Origin: Pedobacter sp. SYSU D00535
GTDB taxonomy: Bacteria; Bacteroidota; Bacteroidia; Sphingobacteriales; Sphingobacteriaceae
Assembly: GCF_017355855.1 (NCBI RefSeq)
Contig: NZ_JAFEWD010000013.1
Coordinates: 107,662 to 171,661, forward strand
Length of the DNA: 64,000 bases
Direction: 5' to 3'
The position numbers were made by a program, and so were the translations under genes. The notes under the pieces are model-generated. The model was not told the origin of the DNA. It made no database searches and saw only the letters and a program-made list of their open reading frames with translations. This document shows positions 55,734 to 63,897 of this stretch, in pieces (the stretch's first letter is position 1; each line of letters opens with the position of its first letter).

Positions 55734-57242
55734 CTAGTTCATAGTTAGGATCTCGTCAACGTATTTACGCTCGTTTGCCAGACGTGGTACTTTGTGTTGA
55801 CCACCCAGTTTTCCGCGGTTTTTAAGCCAATTATAGAAGGTGCCTTCCTTGGCTACGTGAACCAGCGGCCTGCGAAGGGCCATGTCTTTAAAGCGTTTTG
55901 CGTCATAATCCGAGTTTACCTCCCTCAGCGTGTTATCCATAATGTCAACAAACTTCTCGATGTTGTCGGGGTGTTGTTCAAATTCAATGATCCATTCGTG
56001 TCCACCGGCCTCATTCTCCTGGAAATAAATAGGACAGGCCGTATAATCACGAATAATAGCACCGGTCTCGCTGCAGGCCTTAGTAAGTGCTCTTTCCGCA
56101 TTATCCACGATCAGTTCCTCGCCGAAGGCATTAATGAAATGTTTAGTCCGACCGGTGATTTGAATACGGTACGGTGATAAGGATGTAAACTTAATTGTAT
56201 CTCCAATCATGTATCGCCAAAGACCACCGTTAGTAGAAATGATTAGCGCATAGTTTTTATTCAATTCTACCTCATGCAGTCCGAGCGTTTTAGGGTTCTC
56301 ATCTTCAAAATTTTCCATTGGTAAAAATTCGTAGAAGATCCCATAATCGAGCATGAGTAGCATTTCTTCTGAGTTCGACTGATCTTGAATCCCAAAAAAA
56401 CCTTCAGATGCATTATAAGTCTCCAGGTAGTACATATCCGAGGAGGGGATTAGCTTTTTAAACTGTTCCCGATAGGGCGTAAACTTTACCGCTCCATGGA
56501 TGTAAAGTTCCAGGTTCGGCCAAATTTCTAATAAATGACTTTTGCCAGTCACCTCCATCAATCTTTTAGCAAGTACCACTGTCCAGGTGGGTACGCCCGA
56601 AATATTCGTCACGTTCACATCCTTAGTGGCCATAGCCATTCTCTCAATCTTCTCTTCGTAATTGTCCATCAGGGTGATAGACATGTCCGGAGTGCGATAG
56701 AACTCAGCCCAGAAAGGAAGGTTCTTGATAAGCACGGCAGAGAGGTCTCCGAAGTAAATATCCCCTGCTACCTGATTTACCTGGTGACTGCCACCTAAAG
56801 CAAGCGATTTCCCGTTAAAAATCTGTGCATTTGGGCGGTTGTTACAATAGATGGAAAGCATGTCTTTGCCGCCTTTGAAATGGCATTCCTCAAGCGACTC
56901 AGGGCTTACCGGTATAAACTTACTGCGGTCGTTAGTTGTGCCTGATGATTTGGCAAACCATTTTATCTCTGTTCCCCATAAAATCTGCTGTTCACCTTTC
57001 AGCATACGTTCGATATAGGGGGCCAGGCTCTCGTAGGTTTGGATGGGCACCCGCTCTTTAAACTGTTGCTGATTGTGGATAGAATTATAGTCGTATTTTT
57101 TGCCCCACTCGGTATTTCTCGCTCCCGAAAGCAGGTTCCGGAACAGCTCATCCTGGACATCATGCGGATACTTGATGAAAAGCTCAATCTGATGCATACG
57201 CTTCTTCATGAACCAGGTGAAAATGGAGTTTACAATCGTCAT
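55734..57242 (-). CDS. GH3 auxin-responsive-promoter-like acyl-adenylate enzyme
   Basis: A 502-aa protein of the GH3 family, related to plant acyl-acid amido synthetases. Features: [20 protein letters not shown], the ATP-binding [19 protein letters not shown] (about residues 109-127), [11 protein letters not shown] (about 278-288) and [17 protein letters not shown]. In Bacteroidota its substrate is unknown. It overlaps lptB by 4 bp on the same strand, as third gene of recJ-lptB-GH3. Confidence 0.9.
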   Translation of the reverse strand: MTIVNSIFTWFMKKRMHQIELFIKYPHDVQDELFRNLLSGARNTEWGKKYDYNSIHNQQQFKERVPIQTYESLAPYIERMLKGEQQILWGTEIKWFAKSSGTTNDRSKFIPVSPESLEECHFKGGKDMLSIYCNNRPNAQIFNGKSLALGGSHQVNQVAGDIYFGDLSAVLIKNLPFWAEFYRTPDMSITLMDNYEEKIERMAMATKDVNVTNISGVPTWTVVLAKRLMEVTGKSHLLEIWPNLELYIHGAVKFTPYREQFKKLIPSSDMYYLETYNASEGFFGIQDQSNSEEMLLMLDYGIFYEFLPMENFEDENPKTLGLHEVELNKNYALIISTNGGLWRYMIGDTIKFTSLSPYRIQITGRTKHFINAFGEELIVDNAERALTKACSETGAIIRDYTACPIYFQENEAGGHEWIIEFEQHPDNIEKFVDIMDNTLREVNSDYDAKRFKDMALRRPLVHVAKEGTFYNWLKNRGKLGGQHKVPRLANERKYVDEILTMN

Positions 57243-57991
57243 ATAGGGTTGGTATCGGTAGTTTTCTTTTTACGTAATTCGAAGTTCTGACCCAGATAGA
57301 ATTTACGCGCCATCTCATTATCTGCGATCTCCGCTGGTGTTCCAGTCAACATGATTTTTCCTTCCGTCAGCAGGTAAGCACGGTCTGTGATCGAGAGCGT
57401 TTCCTGGACATTGTGGTCGGTAATCAAAATCCCAATATTTCTGTGTTTTAGCTTCGCCACAATGGTCTGGATCTCTTCCACAGCGATAGGGTCAACACCG
57501 GCAAAAGGCTCGTCCAGCAAGATGAAATTAGGATTGGCGGCCAGGCAGCGGGCGATCTCCGTACGTCTTCTTTCTCCTCCGGATAAAAGATCGCCGCGGT
57601 TTTTCCGCACCCGGTGTAAGCTAAACTCGGTCAATAACTCCTCCAGTTTGTCTTTTTGCTCGGCCTTGGTCATCTTGCTCATTTCCAAAACCGCCCGAAT
57701 ATTATCCTCTACAGATAGCTTTCTAAAAACAGAAGCTTCCTGTGCCAGATACCCGATGCCTTTCTGAGCTCTTCGGTACATCGGATCACTGGTGATATCT
57801 TCGCTTTCAAGAAAAACATGGCCTTCATTCGGTTTTATCAATCCCACGATCATATAAAAGGAGGTGGTTTTACCAGCGCCGTTAGGGCCAAGTAATCCTA
57901 CAATCTCTCCCTGTTCAACGTGGAAGGAAACGTTATTAACAACGGTGCGTTGCTTATATTTTTTGATGAGATTTTCTGCTTTTAGTATCAT
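57239..57991 (-). CDS. lptB: LPS export ABC transporter ATP-binding protein LptB
   Basis: A 250-aa ATPase that powers lipopolysaccharide transport to the outer membrane with LptF/LptG. Walker [14 protein letters not shown] (about 35-47), signature [14 protein letters not shown] and Walker [13 protein letters not shown] are intact; [19 protein letters not shown] is typical LptB. The membrane partners are not in this window. It sits between recJ (4-bp gap) and the GH3 gene (4-bp overlap). Confidence 0.94.
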   Translation of the reverse strand: MILKAENLIKKYKQRTVVNNVSFHVEQGEIVGLLGPNGAGKTTSFYMIVGLIKPNEGHVFLESEDITSDPMYRRAQKGIGYLAQEASVFRKLSVEDNIRAVLEMSKMTKAEQKDKLEELLTEFSLHRVRKNRGDLLSGGERRRTEIARCLAANPNFILLDEPFAGVDPIAVEEIQTIVAKLKHRNIGILITDHNVQETLSITDRAYLLTEGKIMLTGTPAEIADNEMARKFYLGQNFELRKKKTTDTNPI

Positions 57992-57995
57992 GAGG

Positions 57996-59702
57996 CTATT
58001 GTCCTATAACGCTTCTGATTCCTTTAACATATAATTGGATAGAGCGTTTCTCTTTCCAGACATTCTCTTCGATCGTATAACAAATATCAAATGGGAAGCC
58101 TTTGTTTATCAGTTGCAAGTATTGTCCCAAACCAAATCCTATGCACTCAAACACAGCCGAGTTTTCCTGGCGTACACACATCTTCAGGTGGTTGTTCCCT
58201 ACAATAGTAGCATTGCCAACCACTCGAACATTCTTACTTAAAAATACGGGCGCCAGATTTTGCGGACCGAAGGGAGCAAACTGGTTGAGGATCCGGAAAA
58301 ATTTGCCATTGATGTTTTCCAGCCGTAACACGGAGTCGATTGAAATTTCCTGAATTAACAGCTCATCAGGGATCGTTCTTGACACCACATCCTCGAACCG
58401 CTCCTGCAGTGCGGGTATGTTTTCTGGTTTTAGCGTTAATCCTGCCGCGTATTTATGTCCACCAAATTGCTCCAATAGATCGCTGCACGAGCTTAGCGCT
58501 TCGTATAGATCAAAGCCCATCACAGAACGAGCAGATCCGGCCACATGTCCGTTCGACTGAGTAAGTACAATAGTAGGGCGGTAATATTTTTCCGTCAGGC
58601 GGGATGCAACAATGCCGATAACTCCCTTATGCCAGCCTTCGTTGTACACTACGGTGGTTTTCTTGTTAATCAGCTCCGGGTCGGCCTCGATCATCGCCAG
58701 TGCTTGTTCGGTAATCGAAGAGTCGTGCTCTTTTCTTTCCGTATTTTTTAAGTTGATCAGTTCGCTTTTTAGCCGGGCAGTTTCATGATCATCAGCAATC
58801 AGCAAACTCACTGAATGTTTGGCGTCATCAATTCTGCCCGCTGCGTTAATTCGCGGCCCGATGGTGAAAACCACATCCGATATGGTGTATTCTTTTTTTC
58901 CTGCAATCTCGATAAGTGCGGCAAGACCGTTACATGGAGATTCATTCAGGCGCTTGAGACCGTACCAGGCAAGCACCCGGTTTTCGCCGGTAATGGGTAC
59001 AATGTCCGAAGCGATACTTACAGCCACCAGATCCAGATAGCAGGCGACCGTATCAAACGGTATGTCGTTTTTTTGTGCGTAAGCCTGCACCAACTTGAAT
59101 CCGATTCCACAGCCGGACAGCTCCTTGTAAGGATAGGTGCAGTCAGGTCGTTTTGGGTCAAGAACAGCAACAGCGTCGGGAAGGATACTTCCGGGAAGAT
59201 GGTGGTCGCAGATCACAAAGTCAACGCCAATTGTATTGGCATAATCAATTTTATCTACCGACTTGATCCCGCAATCCAGCGCGATAATAAGGCTGAAGCC
59301 TTGTTCTGCTGCGTGATCAATTCCCTGGATAGAGATTCCGTAACCCTCTTTGTATCGGTCGGGAATATAGTAGTCGATCTTGCTATGATGTTTTTTGAAA
59401 AAGCTGTAGACCAAAGAAACGGCGGTAGTTCCATCTACGTCATAATCGCCATAGATCAGCACCTTTTCGTCGTTGCTGATCGCTTGTTCGATCCTTGATA
59501 TAGCAATTTCCATGTCCTTCATCAGGAACGGATCATGAAGGTGGCCAAGGTCGGGACGAAAGAAGCTTCTTGCTTCTTCAAAGGTTGTAACTCCCCTGTT
59601 AACAAGTACAGTAGCTAAAACTTCATCAATGTTCAATTGATGCTTTAGCTCTTCTACTGCCTTTCGGTCTGTTACTCCCTGCTCTACCCACCTTTTTTGC
59701 AT
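57996..59702 (-). CDS. recJ: Single-stranded-DNA-specific exonuclease RecJ
   Basis: A 568-aa 5'-3' exonuclease of the DHH superfamily, used in recombination and mismatch repair. Motifs: [13 protein letters not shown] (near residue 83), CDHHLPG (DHH, near 165), [13 protein letters not shown] and the DHHA1 segment ([24 protein letters not shown]). Length is normal. First gene of the recJ-lptB-GH3 run; divergent from the MBL gene. Confidence 0.95.
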   Translation of the reverse strand: MQKRWVEQGVTDRKAVEELKHQLNIDEVLATVLVNRGVTTFEEARSFFRPDLGHLHDPFLMKDMEIAISRIEQAISNDEKVLIYGDYDVDGTTAVSLVYSFFKKHHSKIDYYIPDRYKEGYGISIQGIDHAAEQGFSLIIALDCGIKSVDKIDYANTIGVDFVICDHHLPGSILPDAVAVLDPKRPDCTYPYKELSGCGIGFKLVQAYAQKNDIPFDTVACYLDLVAVSIASDIVPITGENRVLAWYGLKRLNESPCNGLAALIEIAGKKEYTISDVVFTIGPRINAAGRIDDAKHSVSLLIADDHETARLKSELINLKNTERKEHDSSITEQALAMIEADPELINKKTTVVYNEGWHKGVIGIVASRLTEKYYRPTIVLTQSNGHVAGSARSVMGFDLYEALSSCSDLLEQFGGHKYAAGLTLKPENIPALQERFEDVVSRTIPDELLIQEISIDSVLRLENINGKFFRILNQFAPFGPQNLAPVFLSKNVRVVGNATIVGNNHLKMCVRQENSAVFECIGFGLGQYLQLINKGFPFDICYTIEENVWKEKRSIQLYVKGIRSVIGQ

Positions 59703-59798
59703 ATCTTTGTTTGCTTTAACGGGTAAATATAATACTTAATATATTATTTGAAGCCCGGGTGTTTGTAAGCAATTCATTATCAATAATAGATTTTTTGC

Positions 59799-60569
59799 GT
59801 GAAAGTATTTCCTCTGTACGAAGGTTCTTATTCTGTTGATAGTTCGAAAAAATTTCTGCCTTTTGATCCATCAATTCATAACCCGAAAGATCGGCCAGCT
59901 TCGTTGTTTGTGTATGTGCAGCCCTTTTTGGTAGAGACGGCCAACAATCTTATCGTGATCGATGCCGGGCTTGGTTTTAAAAAGGAATCCGGAGAGCTCG
60001 TCATTCATGACAATATCAGAAAAGCGGGTTATGCGCCCGAAGATGTCAATCTCGTGTTAATGTCGCACTTGCATTACGACCATTCCGGAGGGATGATTTA
60101 TGAGCGGGACGGCAACTACCAGCTTTCTTTCCCCAATGCGGAGTATGTGATAAACAGGGGGGAGTGGGAAGCGGCTTACAGCCACCCTTCCAAATCCTAC
60201 AGGACAGAAATATTTGATATTGTTCAGCGTAGCGGCAGCATCCACTTCATCGAAGGTAATGGCAAGCTGAATGAGCAGATCAGCTACGAAGTGACCGGCG
60301 GTCATTGTGAATATCACCAGGTGTTTTTGTTGGAAGACGGTGGCGAGAAGGTGTTTTTTGGTGGAGATGTTTTGCCGGAACCTGAGCAACTGCTACGTCG
60401 TTTTAAAGCTAAATATGATTTTGACGGCGCCCGTTCGATGGAGTTGCGGGAGGTATTTGGTAAGCAGGCCGCTGAACAAAACTGGCTCTGCTTGTTCTAT
60501 CATGCCAAGAGTCAGGCGATGGCACGGGTAGGATATGACGGGGAGGCGTTCAAGATTTTAGAAGCCTAA
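59799..60569 (+). CDS. MBL-fold metallo-hydrolase
   Basis: A 256-aa metallo-beta-lactamase-fold hydrolase starting at a GTG (no in-frame ATG fits the family start MKVFPLYEGSYSVD). The zinc motif is MSHLHYDHSGG (about residues 87-97), with VTGGHCEYHQVF, FFGGDVLPEP and FYHAKSQAMA supplying later ligands; it resembles lactonase/AttM-like members. The stop codon TAA at 60567-60569 lies inside the outer box of the first attC-like site, so this gene marks the end of the cassette array. Confidence 0.88.
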   Translation: MKVFPLYEGSYSVDSSKKFLPFDPSIHNPKDRPASLFVYVQPFLVETANNLIVIDAGLGFKKESGELVIHDNIRKAGYAPEDVNLVLMSHLHYDHSGGMIYERDGNYQLSFPNAEYVINRGEWEAAYSHPSKSYRTEIFDIVQRSGSIHFIEGNGKLNEQISYEVTGGHCEYHQVFLLEDGGEKVFFGGDVLPEPEQLLRRFKAKYDFDGARSMELREVFGKQAAEQNWLCLFYHAKSQAMARVGYDGEAFKILEA

Positions 60570-60692
60570 CGTTGAGTGTTTATATTGTGCCCTATTGAAA
60601 GCACTTCCGTGTCGAGCTGCACTAATGTAATTAAAAAGCAGAAAACTTCGAGAAGCACGTCGCCCGGGCATAACTCAAACCCGATGTTATGG
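60564..60692 (-). repeat. attC-like palindromic site 1 (array terminal)
   Basis: Read on the minus strand, this 129-bp imperfect palindrome starts CCATAAC (60692-60686) and ends GTTAGGC (60570-60564), a perfect match to the integron R' box GTTRRRY. The arms pair GTTTATATTGTGCCC with GTTTGAGTTATGCCC (11 of 15 positions). It overlaps the MBL stop codon and begins right after the stop of the DUF6984-like gene. The centre holds GCACTAATGTAA, also found in sites 2 and 4. Confidence 0.7.
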
Positions 60693-60703
60693 ATAGTTGC
60701 TTT

Positions 60704-61030
60704 TTATTCCGGTAGTAGTTCTTCTGGAGTCGGAAATTTCAAAAGCCGCTCGAAATTTACCTTCCAGACGTCCAATTCAAACAAGTCATCTTGGTCGTCT
60801 AAATTGATTGAAATCCAAACGTCAACGTTATCGATATCAATGTATTTCATCACAATGAGTTCTCGACCAAATAGTCTTTGCCTTTCAGCGAAAATTTCTA
60901 AGCTTCCCATGCCTCCATCGTCTAGGTCGGTTACAAGACTTGACTCAGGTAGGTCAGCTGAATAGTCTGCCAGCTTCAAAAGATGACAGATTAAATTTCG
61001 CTCCTCGGGTCGTATTAGTCTGGTGGTCAT
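60704..61030 (-). CDS. DUF6984-like small protein (cassette gene)
   Basis: A small acidic protein of about 108 aa from the ATG at 61030 (an ATG at 61039 would add three residues). It starts TTRLIRPEERNLICHLLKLA, followed by a TDLDDGGMGSLEIFAERQRL core, which resembles the DUF6984 pattern. No membrane segments or signal peptide. It is the only gene between attC-like sites 1 and 2, and its stop lies 11 bp before site 1, as expected for a gene cassette. Function unknown. Confidence 0.7.
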   Translation of the reverse strand: MTTRLIRPEERNLICHLLKLADYSADLPESSLVTDLDDGGMGSLEIFAERQRLFGRELIVMKYIDIDNVDVWISINLDDQDDLFELDVWKVNFERLLKFPTPEELLPE

Positions 61031-61043
61031 TCTATGCAATTAC

Positions 61044-61174
61044 CTATAACGTTTATGGGTTTAAGTTGTGCCCGATTAAATTGCAGTCAACTGTTACCCA
61101 GCACTAAAGTATTTAAAAAGCAGAACAGAACAAGAACCACGTCGCCCGGGCATAAATTAAACCTGCTGTTAGTG
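61044..61174 (-). repeat. attC-like palindromic site 2
   Basis: A 131-bp imperfect palindrome running from CACTAAC to GTTATAG on the minus strand. The outer arms GGTTTAAGTTGTGCCCG and GGTTTAATTTATGCCCG match at 15 of 17 positions. The centre shares GCACTAAAGTA and AAAAAGCAGAA with site 1. It begins about 10 bp after the stop of the minus-strand membrane-protein gene. Confidence 0.68.
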
Positions 61175-61183
61175 GTAGTTTTT

Positions 61184-61696
61184 CTATTTGTCAAACTTAT
61201 AAACTCTGCTATTAACCCACTTCCAGATGTACGGCTCATAGCCCAAGAAGTCATATCGTTTGTCAATTAAAGCAGGTTCGATTTTTTTAAAGTTAAAGTA
61301 TGCGAATTGCATTAAGTCGATTTTATCTCCATTTTTCAAGTAAATCAATATTTCTTTGAAGTTCCCTATTTTGTAAGGAATTTCAGAAGTACTGAATCCT
61401 AAAATTTCTTTTTTTGATATCGCAGTCTTTTGAAATGTCAGCAGATTAATTACCTCGATTCCATCAGGTGTAATTATATATGATTTTGTGGTTTTTAATA
61501 AAACGATAAAATACATATAAAATAATGCACCAAATGGCAAACTTAAAAAAAGAATTAAACCAAGTCTCAAGTCAATCGAGTGTAAATCTCTAATAAACGT
61601 AAAAATGCATAGGCATGTCAAAAAAGCAAAAAATAATGAGAGTAATAGTCTTCCAAAGGGGACTACGGGATTGAACTTAGTTTTGAAGGGCTCCAC
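61184..61696 (-). CDS. Small membrane protein of unknown function (cassette gene)
   Basis: A 170-aa protein with two hydrophobic helices (about residues 14-33 and 45-67), then a soluble domain of about 100 aa rich in beta strands (TKSYIITPDGIEVINLL, FKEILIYLKNGDKIDLM), like a PH-type or STM3941-like domain. No clear family name. More AT-rich than the core genes of the window, consistent with transfer. Its stop is 10 bp from attC-like site 2. Function unknown. Confidence 0.65.
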   Translation of the reverse strand: MEPFKTKFNPVVPFGRLLLSLFFAFLTCLCIFTFIRDLHSIDLRLGLILFLSLPFGALFYMYFIVLLKTTKSYIITPDGIEVINLLTFQKTAISKKEILGFSTSEIPYKIGNFKEILIYLKNGDKIDLMQFAYFNFKKIEPALIDKRYDFLGYEPYIWKWVNSRVYKFDK

Positions 61697-61756
61697 TTAT
61701 TTGTTGAATCAGAGATTTTGTCCTTGGTCGAATTTTTTTTATAATTCTGACTAACG

Positions 61757-62240
61757 TTAATTAATCATTTGATTATTAAGCTGTTTTTCTTCCCACTTTT
61801 GCCGGTATCTTTCCTGGGAAAATATACCAAGTTCATTGGGATCTATTCCAAGTTTAGCAATTTTCTTTCGGATTGCTGCCAGGTGCTTCCGCCTTTCGTC
61901 AAGAAAAACATAGGCGTTCTTTGGTTTGTAAGCTTCTCCTTTGGTGATCATATGATAGAGTATAACTGCAATCTTTCTTGCGGTAGCCGTAATTGCTGCT
62001 TGCCTTCCTTTTTTGAAAGCTATCCGTTTGAAGAATCTTCCAGGTCTGATTCTTTAAGATTTCCAACTGCATTAGCGGCATTTCGTAAAGCTATTTTCAA
62101 GCGGTTGCTTCCTTTGGGGATATGATTGGAGAGCGTTTTACCGCCACTTATCTTATTGTTGGGAGCCAGGCTGAGCCAGGAGGAGAAATGCTTAGCTGTA
62201 GGGAATTTTTTTAACCCTTCAGGTCCTAGGACTTGTCAGC
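61757..62240 (-). pseudogene. IS110-family transposase remnant (C-terminal part)
   Basis: Reading down the minus strand from about 62240: GPEGLKKFPTAKHFSSWLSL, then APNNKISGGKTLSNHIPKGS and a helical stretch to NAANAVGNLKESD, which is the C-terminal Transposase_20 region of IS110/IS116/IS902 transposases. A one-base loss near 62037 shifts the frame; the sequence continues as FFKRIAFKKGRQAAITATAR, then the 64-aa frame ending at 61757. The N-terminal RuvC-like catalytic part (DEDD) is absent, so it cannot act. IS110 elements insert without terminal inverted repeats, and none is seen. Confidence 0.8.
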
Positions 62241-62306
62241 ACAAGACTAACAGAGATACCATTTTAAAAACCGGTCTTCCTAGAGGCCGATTGAATGTAC
62301 GCTTCC

Positions 62307-62350
62307 ACGTTAGCTCAGGAAATTAATTGGAATTTCTAATAGGGAGAATG
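62307..62350. repeat. 44-bp direct repeat, copy 1 (cassette leader)
   Basis: 44 bp from ACGTTAG to GGGAGAATG, matching 63019-63062 with two mismatches. It lies 2 bp from the R' box of attC-like site 3, and copy 2 lies at the same distance from site 4. Contains a small inverted repeat GAAATT/AATTTC. Confidence 0.8.
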
Positions 62351-62352
62351 TT

Positions 62353-62483
62353 GCCTAACGGTTAAGGCTTTGCGAAGATGGCGGATAGAAAGCACTTCAT
62401 TGTCACCCTGCACAAAGCTTAGTTAAATGTAATAAATTACGAGAATAACGGCGGACGCCATTTTTGCAAAGGTGATGTTAGCG
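62353..62483 (-). repeat. attC-like palindromic site 3
   Basis: A 131-bp imperfect palindrome. On the minus strand it begins CGCTAAC, whose TAA is the stop codon of the upstream membrane-protein gene, and ends GTTAGGC, a perfect GTTRRRY box. The arms CTTTGCGAAGATGGCG and CTTTGCAAAAATGGCG match at 14 of 16 positions. Site 5 shares the same left arm sequence almost exactly. Confidence 0.75.
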
Positions 62484-62927
62484 GGTCGTTGTTTTATGTT
62501 CCAATATTCTTCTAAAGATAAACACGTCATTAACTAATATGGTGTCCCTTAATACATTAGTCGTTTTGGCGTTTTCAAATTCCCGCACAATCAATTTATT
62601 CCCATTTCCGTACGTCTGCAATATGGAAGCATCAAAGGGTTTCTCTATCGTATCAATTGGATATATTTCACCGCAAGAATTAATAAAGAAAAAGCAAGAT
62701 AAAATCAACGCTGAACAAAATCTAATTGTCTTGTTAAGCCTTAAAAGTAACATGATGCTTAACACAAAAACGATAAATGCTAGATAACCCAAAATTCGGT
62801 TAGCAATTACTAAACTACCACTTACAAAGGTTAGGTCAGGGAAGAATTGTTCCACAAATATGCCCGTTCCTAAGACAACTCCGGAAATACTGGTCGCAAG
62901 AAGCATGGTCTGCTTGGAAGTTTGCAT
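62478..62927 (-). CDS. Small membrane protein of unknown function (cassette gene)
   Basis: A 149-aa protein with three hydrophobic segments (about residues 7-27, 39-63 and 68-85); the third resembles a lipoprotein or export signal (LILSCFFFINSCGE). A polar C-terminal tail of about 60 aa follows. No family is recognised. AT-rich. Its TAA stop is part of the outer box of attC-like site 3, the arrangement expected of a cassette gene. Confidence 0.62.
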   Translation of the reverse strand: MQTSKQTMLLATSISGVVLGTGIFVEQFFPDLTFVSGSLVIANRILGYLAFIVFVLSIMLLLRLNKTIRFCSALILSCFFFINSCGEIYPIDTIEKPFDASILQTYGNGNKLIVREFENAKTTNVLRDTILVNDVFIFRRILEHKTTTR

Positions 62928-63018
62928 GTTTTTTTACAATTCTGACTAATGATAATTAAGTTATTGATTTTCAACGCACTTGTCTTTTGTATTTTCGCCT
63001 CTTTTTGTTCATCCCCAT

Positions 63019-63062
63019 ACGTTAGTTCTGGAAATTAATTGGAATTTCTAATAGGGAGAATG
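63019..63062. repeat. 44-bp direct repeat, copy 2 (cassette leader)
   Basis: Second copy of the 44-bp sequence at 62307-62350, with two mismatches, again 2 bp from an attC-like R' box (site 4). Confidence 0.8.
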
Positions 63063-63064
63063 AC

Positions 63065-63199
63065 CGTTAACGTTACAGGTGTTGCTGTCTGTGCTGGCAT
63101 TTATTGTACTTCAGCCTCACGTTTGCACTAATGTATAATAGAATTACTGACGTTCAAAACTTGTTCTGCCGTCAGCATTGCAGCAAAACCTTGTTAGCG
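63065..63199 (-). repeat. attC-like palindromic site 4
   Basis: A 135-bp imperfect palindrome from CGCTAAC to GTTAACG on the minus strand. The arms GGTGTTGCTGTCTGTGCTG and GGTTTTGCTGCAATGCTG pair with few gaps. The centre has GCACTAATGTATAATAG, as in site 1. The TAA stop of the DUF4269 gene (63196-63194) is inside the first box. Confidence 0.7.
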
Positions 63200-63742
63200 C
63201 TTTGGTCTTTTATTAGCAATGTCAGTCTCATAATTTAGCAGTTCGGCATATGGATCACCTTTTAAGTCAAGTAGCAGTGCAAAAGCTGGTTCTGTCTTAA
63301 AGCCTTTTCGTTTCAATGCTATTATTTGCTGACGAAAGCCTTCCCCATTTTGTTTTAGCAATCTATGCTCAATTAGCATGTGCCTATAGGCAAGCTGCTG
63401 GCGGGTAGGGGTATCCTGTCCAAAAACTTCGATTTCAAAACTTTCTACTTTGAAGCTGCCAACGACTGCATTTGTGTCTTTCCCCTGGTATTCTGACAAC
63501 CTGAAGCTGTCTTTTCCCTGAAAGAGTTTCCTGAGTGTTTCAGAGAATTGCTTTAGGTCGGAGGTGTAACAAATAATGTCAATGTCGCTACAATCAGTAT
63601 CAATATTTATGGGTATGGTACCAACAAGTATCGGTTCAAAGACCGACAGCGATGACATTATACCGTGTTTGGTCAACAACTGATAAACCTGTCGCTGTTT
63701 TGTATTACCATGCTTTAGATATTCTATAGTATCAAATTCCAT
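63194..63742 (-). CDS. DUF4269-family nucleotidyltransferase-like protein (cassette gene)
   Basis: A 182-aa protein of the DUF4269 family, which has a nucleotidyltransferase-like fold. Features: FEPILVGTIPINIDTDCSDI followed by DIICY (a GT...DSDID-like metal-binding strand), FEIEVFGQD for the third acidic position, and the end PYAELLNYE. The frame extends to a GTG at 63808, but those 22 residues are translated attC-like sequence, so I use the ATG at 63742. Targets unknown; related folds modify small molecules or act in toxin-antitoxin pairs. No partner gene is in this cassette. Confidence 0.78.
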   Translation of the reverse strand: MEFDTIEYLKHGNTKQRQVYQLLTKHGIMSSLSVFEPILVGTIPINIDTDCSDIDIICYTSDLKQFSETLRKLFQGKDSFRLSEYQGKDTNAVVGSFKVESFEIEVFGQDTPTRQQLAYRHMLIEHRLLKQNGEGFRQQIIALKRKGFKTEPAFALLLDLKGDPYAELLNYETDIANKRPKR

Positions 63743-63765
63743 CTGAAATCTTGAATCTACCTTGC

Positions 63766-63897
63766 CACTAACGGTTAGGGCTTTGCGAAGATGGCGAATA
63801 GAAAGCACTTAACTGTCGTCAAGCATAAAACTTAGTTAAATGTAGAAAAGTTTCGAAAGTAACGTTAGCCGCCATTTTAGCAAAGGCTATGTTATGG
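63766..63897 (-). repeat. attC-like palindromic site 5
   Basis: A 132-bp imperfect palindrome from CCATAAC to GTTAGTG on the minus strand. The arms CTTTGCGAAGATGGCG and CTTTGCTAAAATGGCG match at 14 of 16 positions. Left arm nearly identical to that of site 3 for over 30 bp. The DUF4269 start codon is 23 bp after its R' box. Confidence 0.72.

Noticed and set aside
58815..59498. 227-aa plus-strand frame
   Set aside because: It lies fully antisense to recJ, whose motifs are intact; a long shadow frame caused by codon bias.
63743..63808. Longer start for the DUF4269 gene
   Set aside because: The extra 22 residues are a translation of attC-like site 5 and would not be part of a mobile cassette gene.
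60564..63897. CRISPR array
   Set aside because: The repeats are about 130 bp, palindromic over most of their length, variable in sequence and separated by whole genes; no Cas genes are present.
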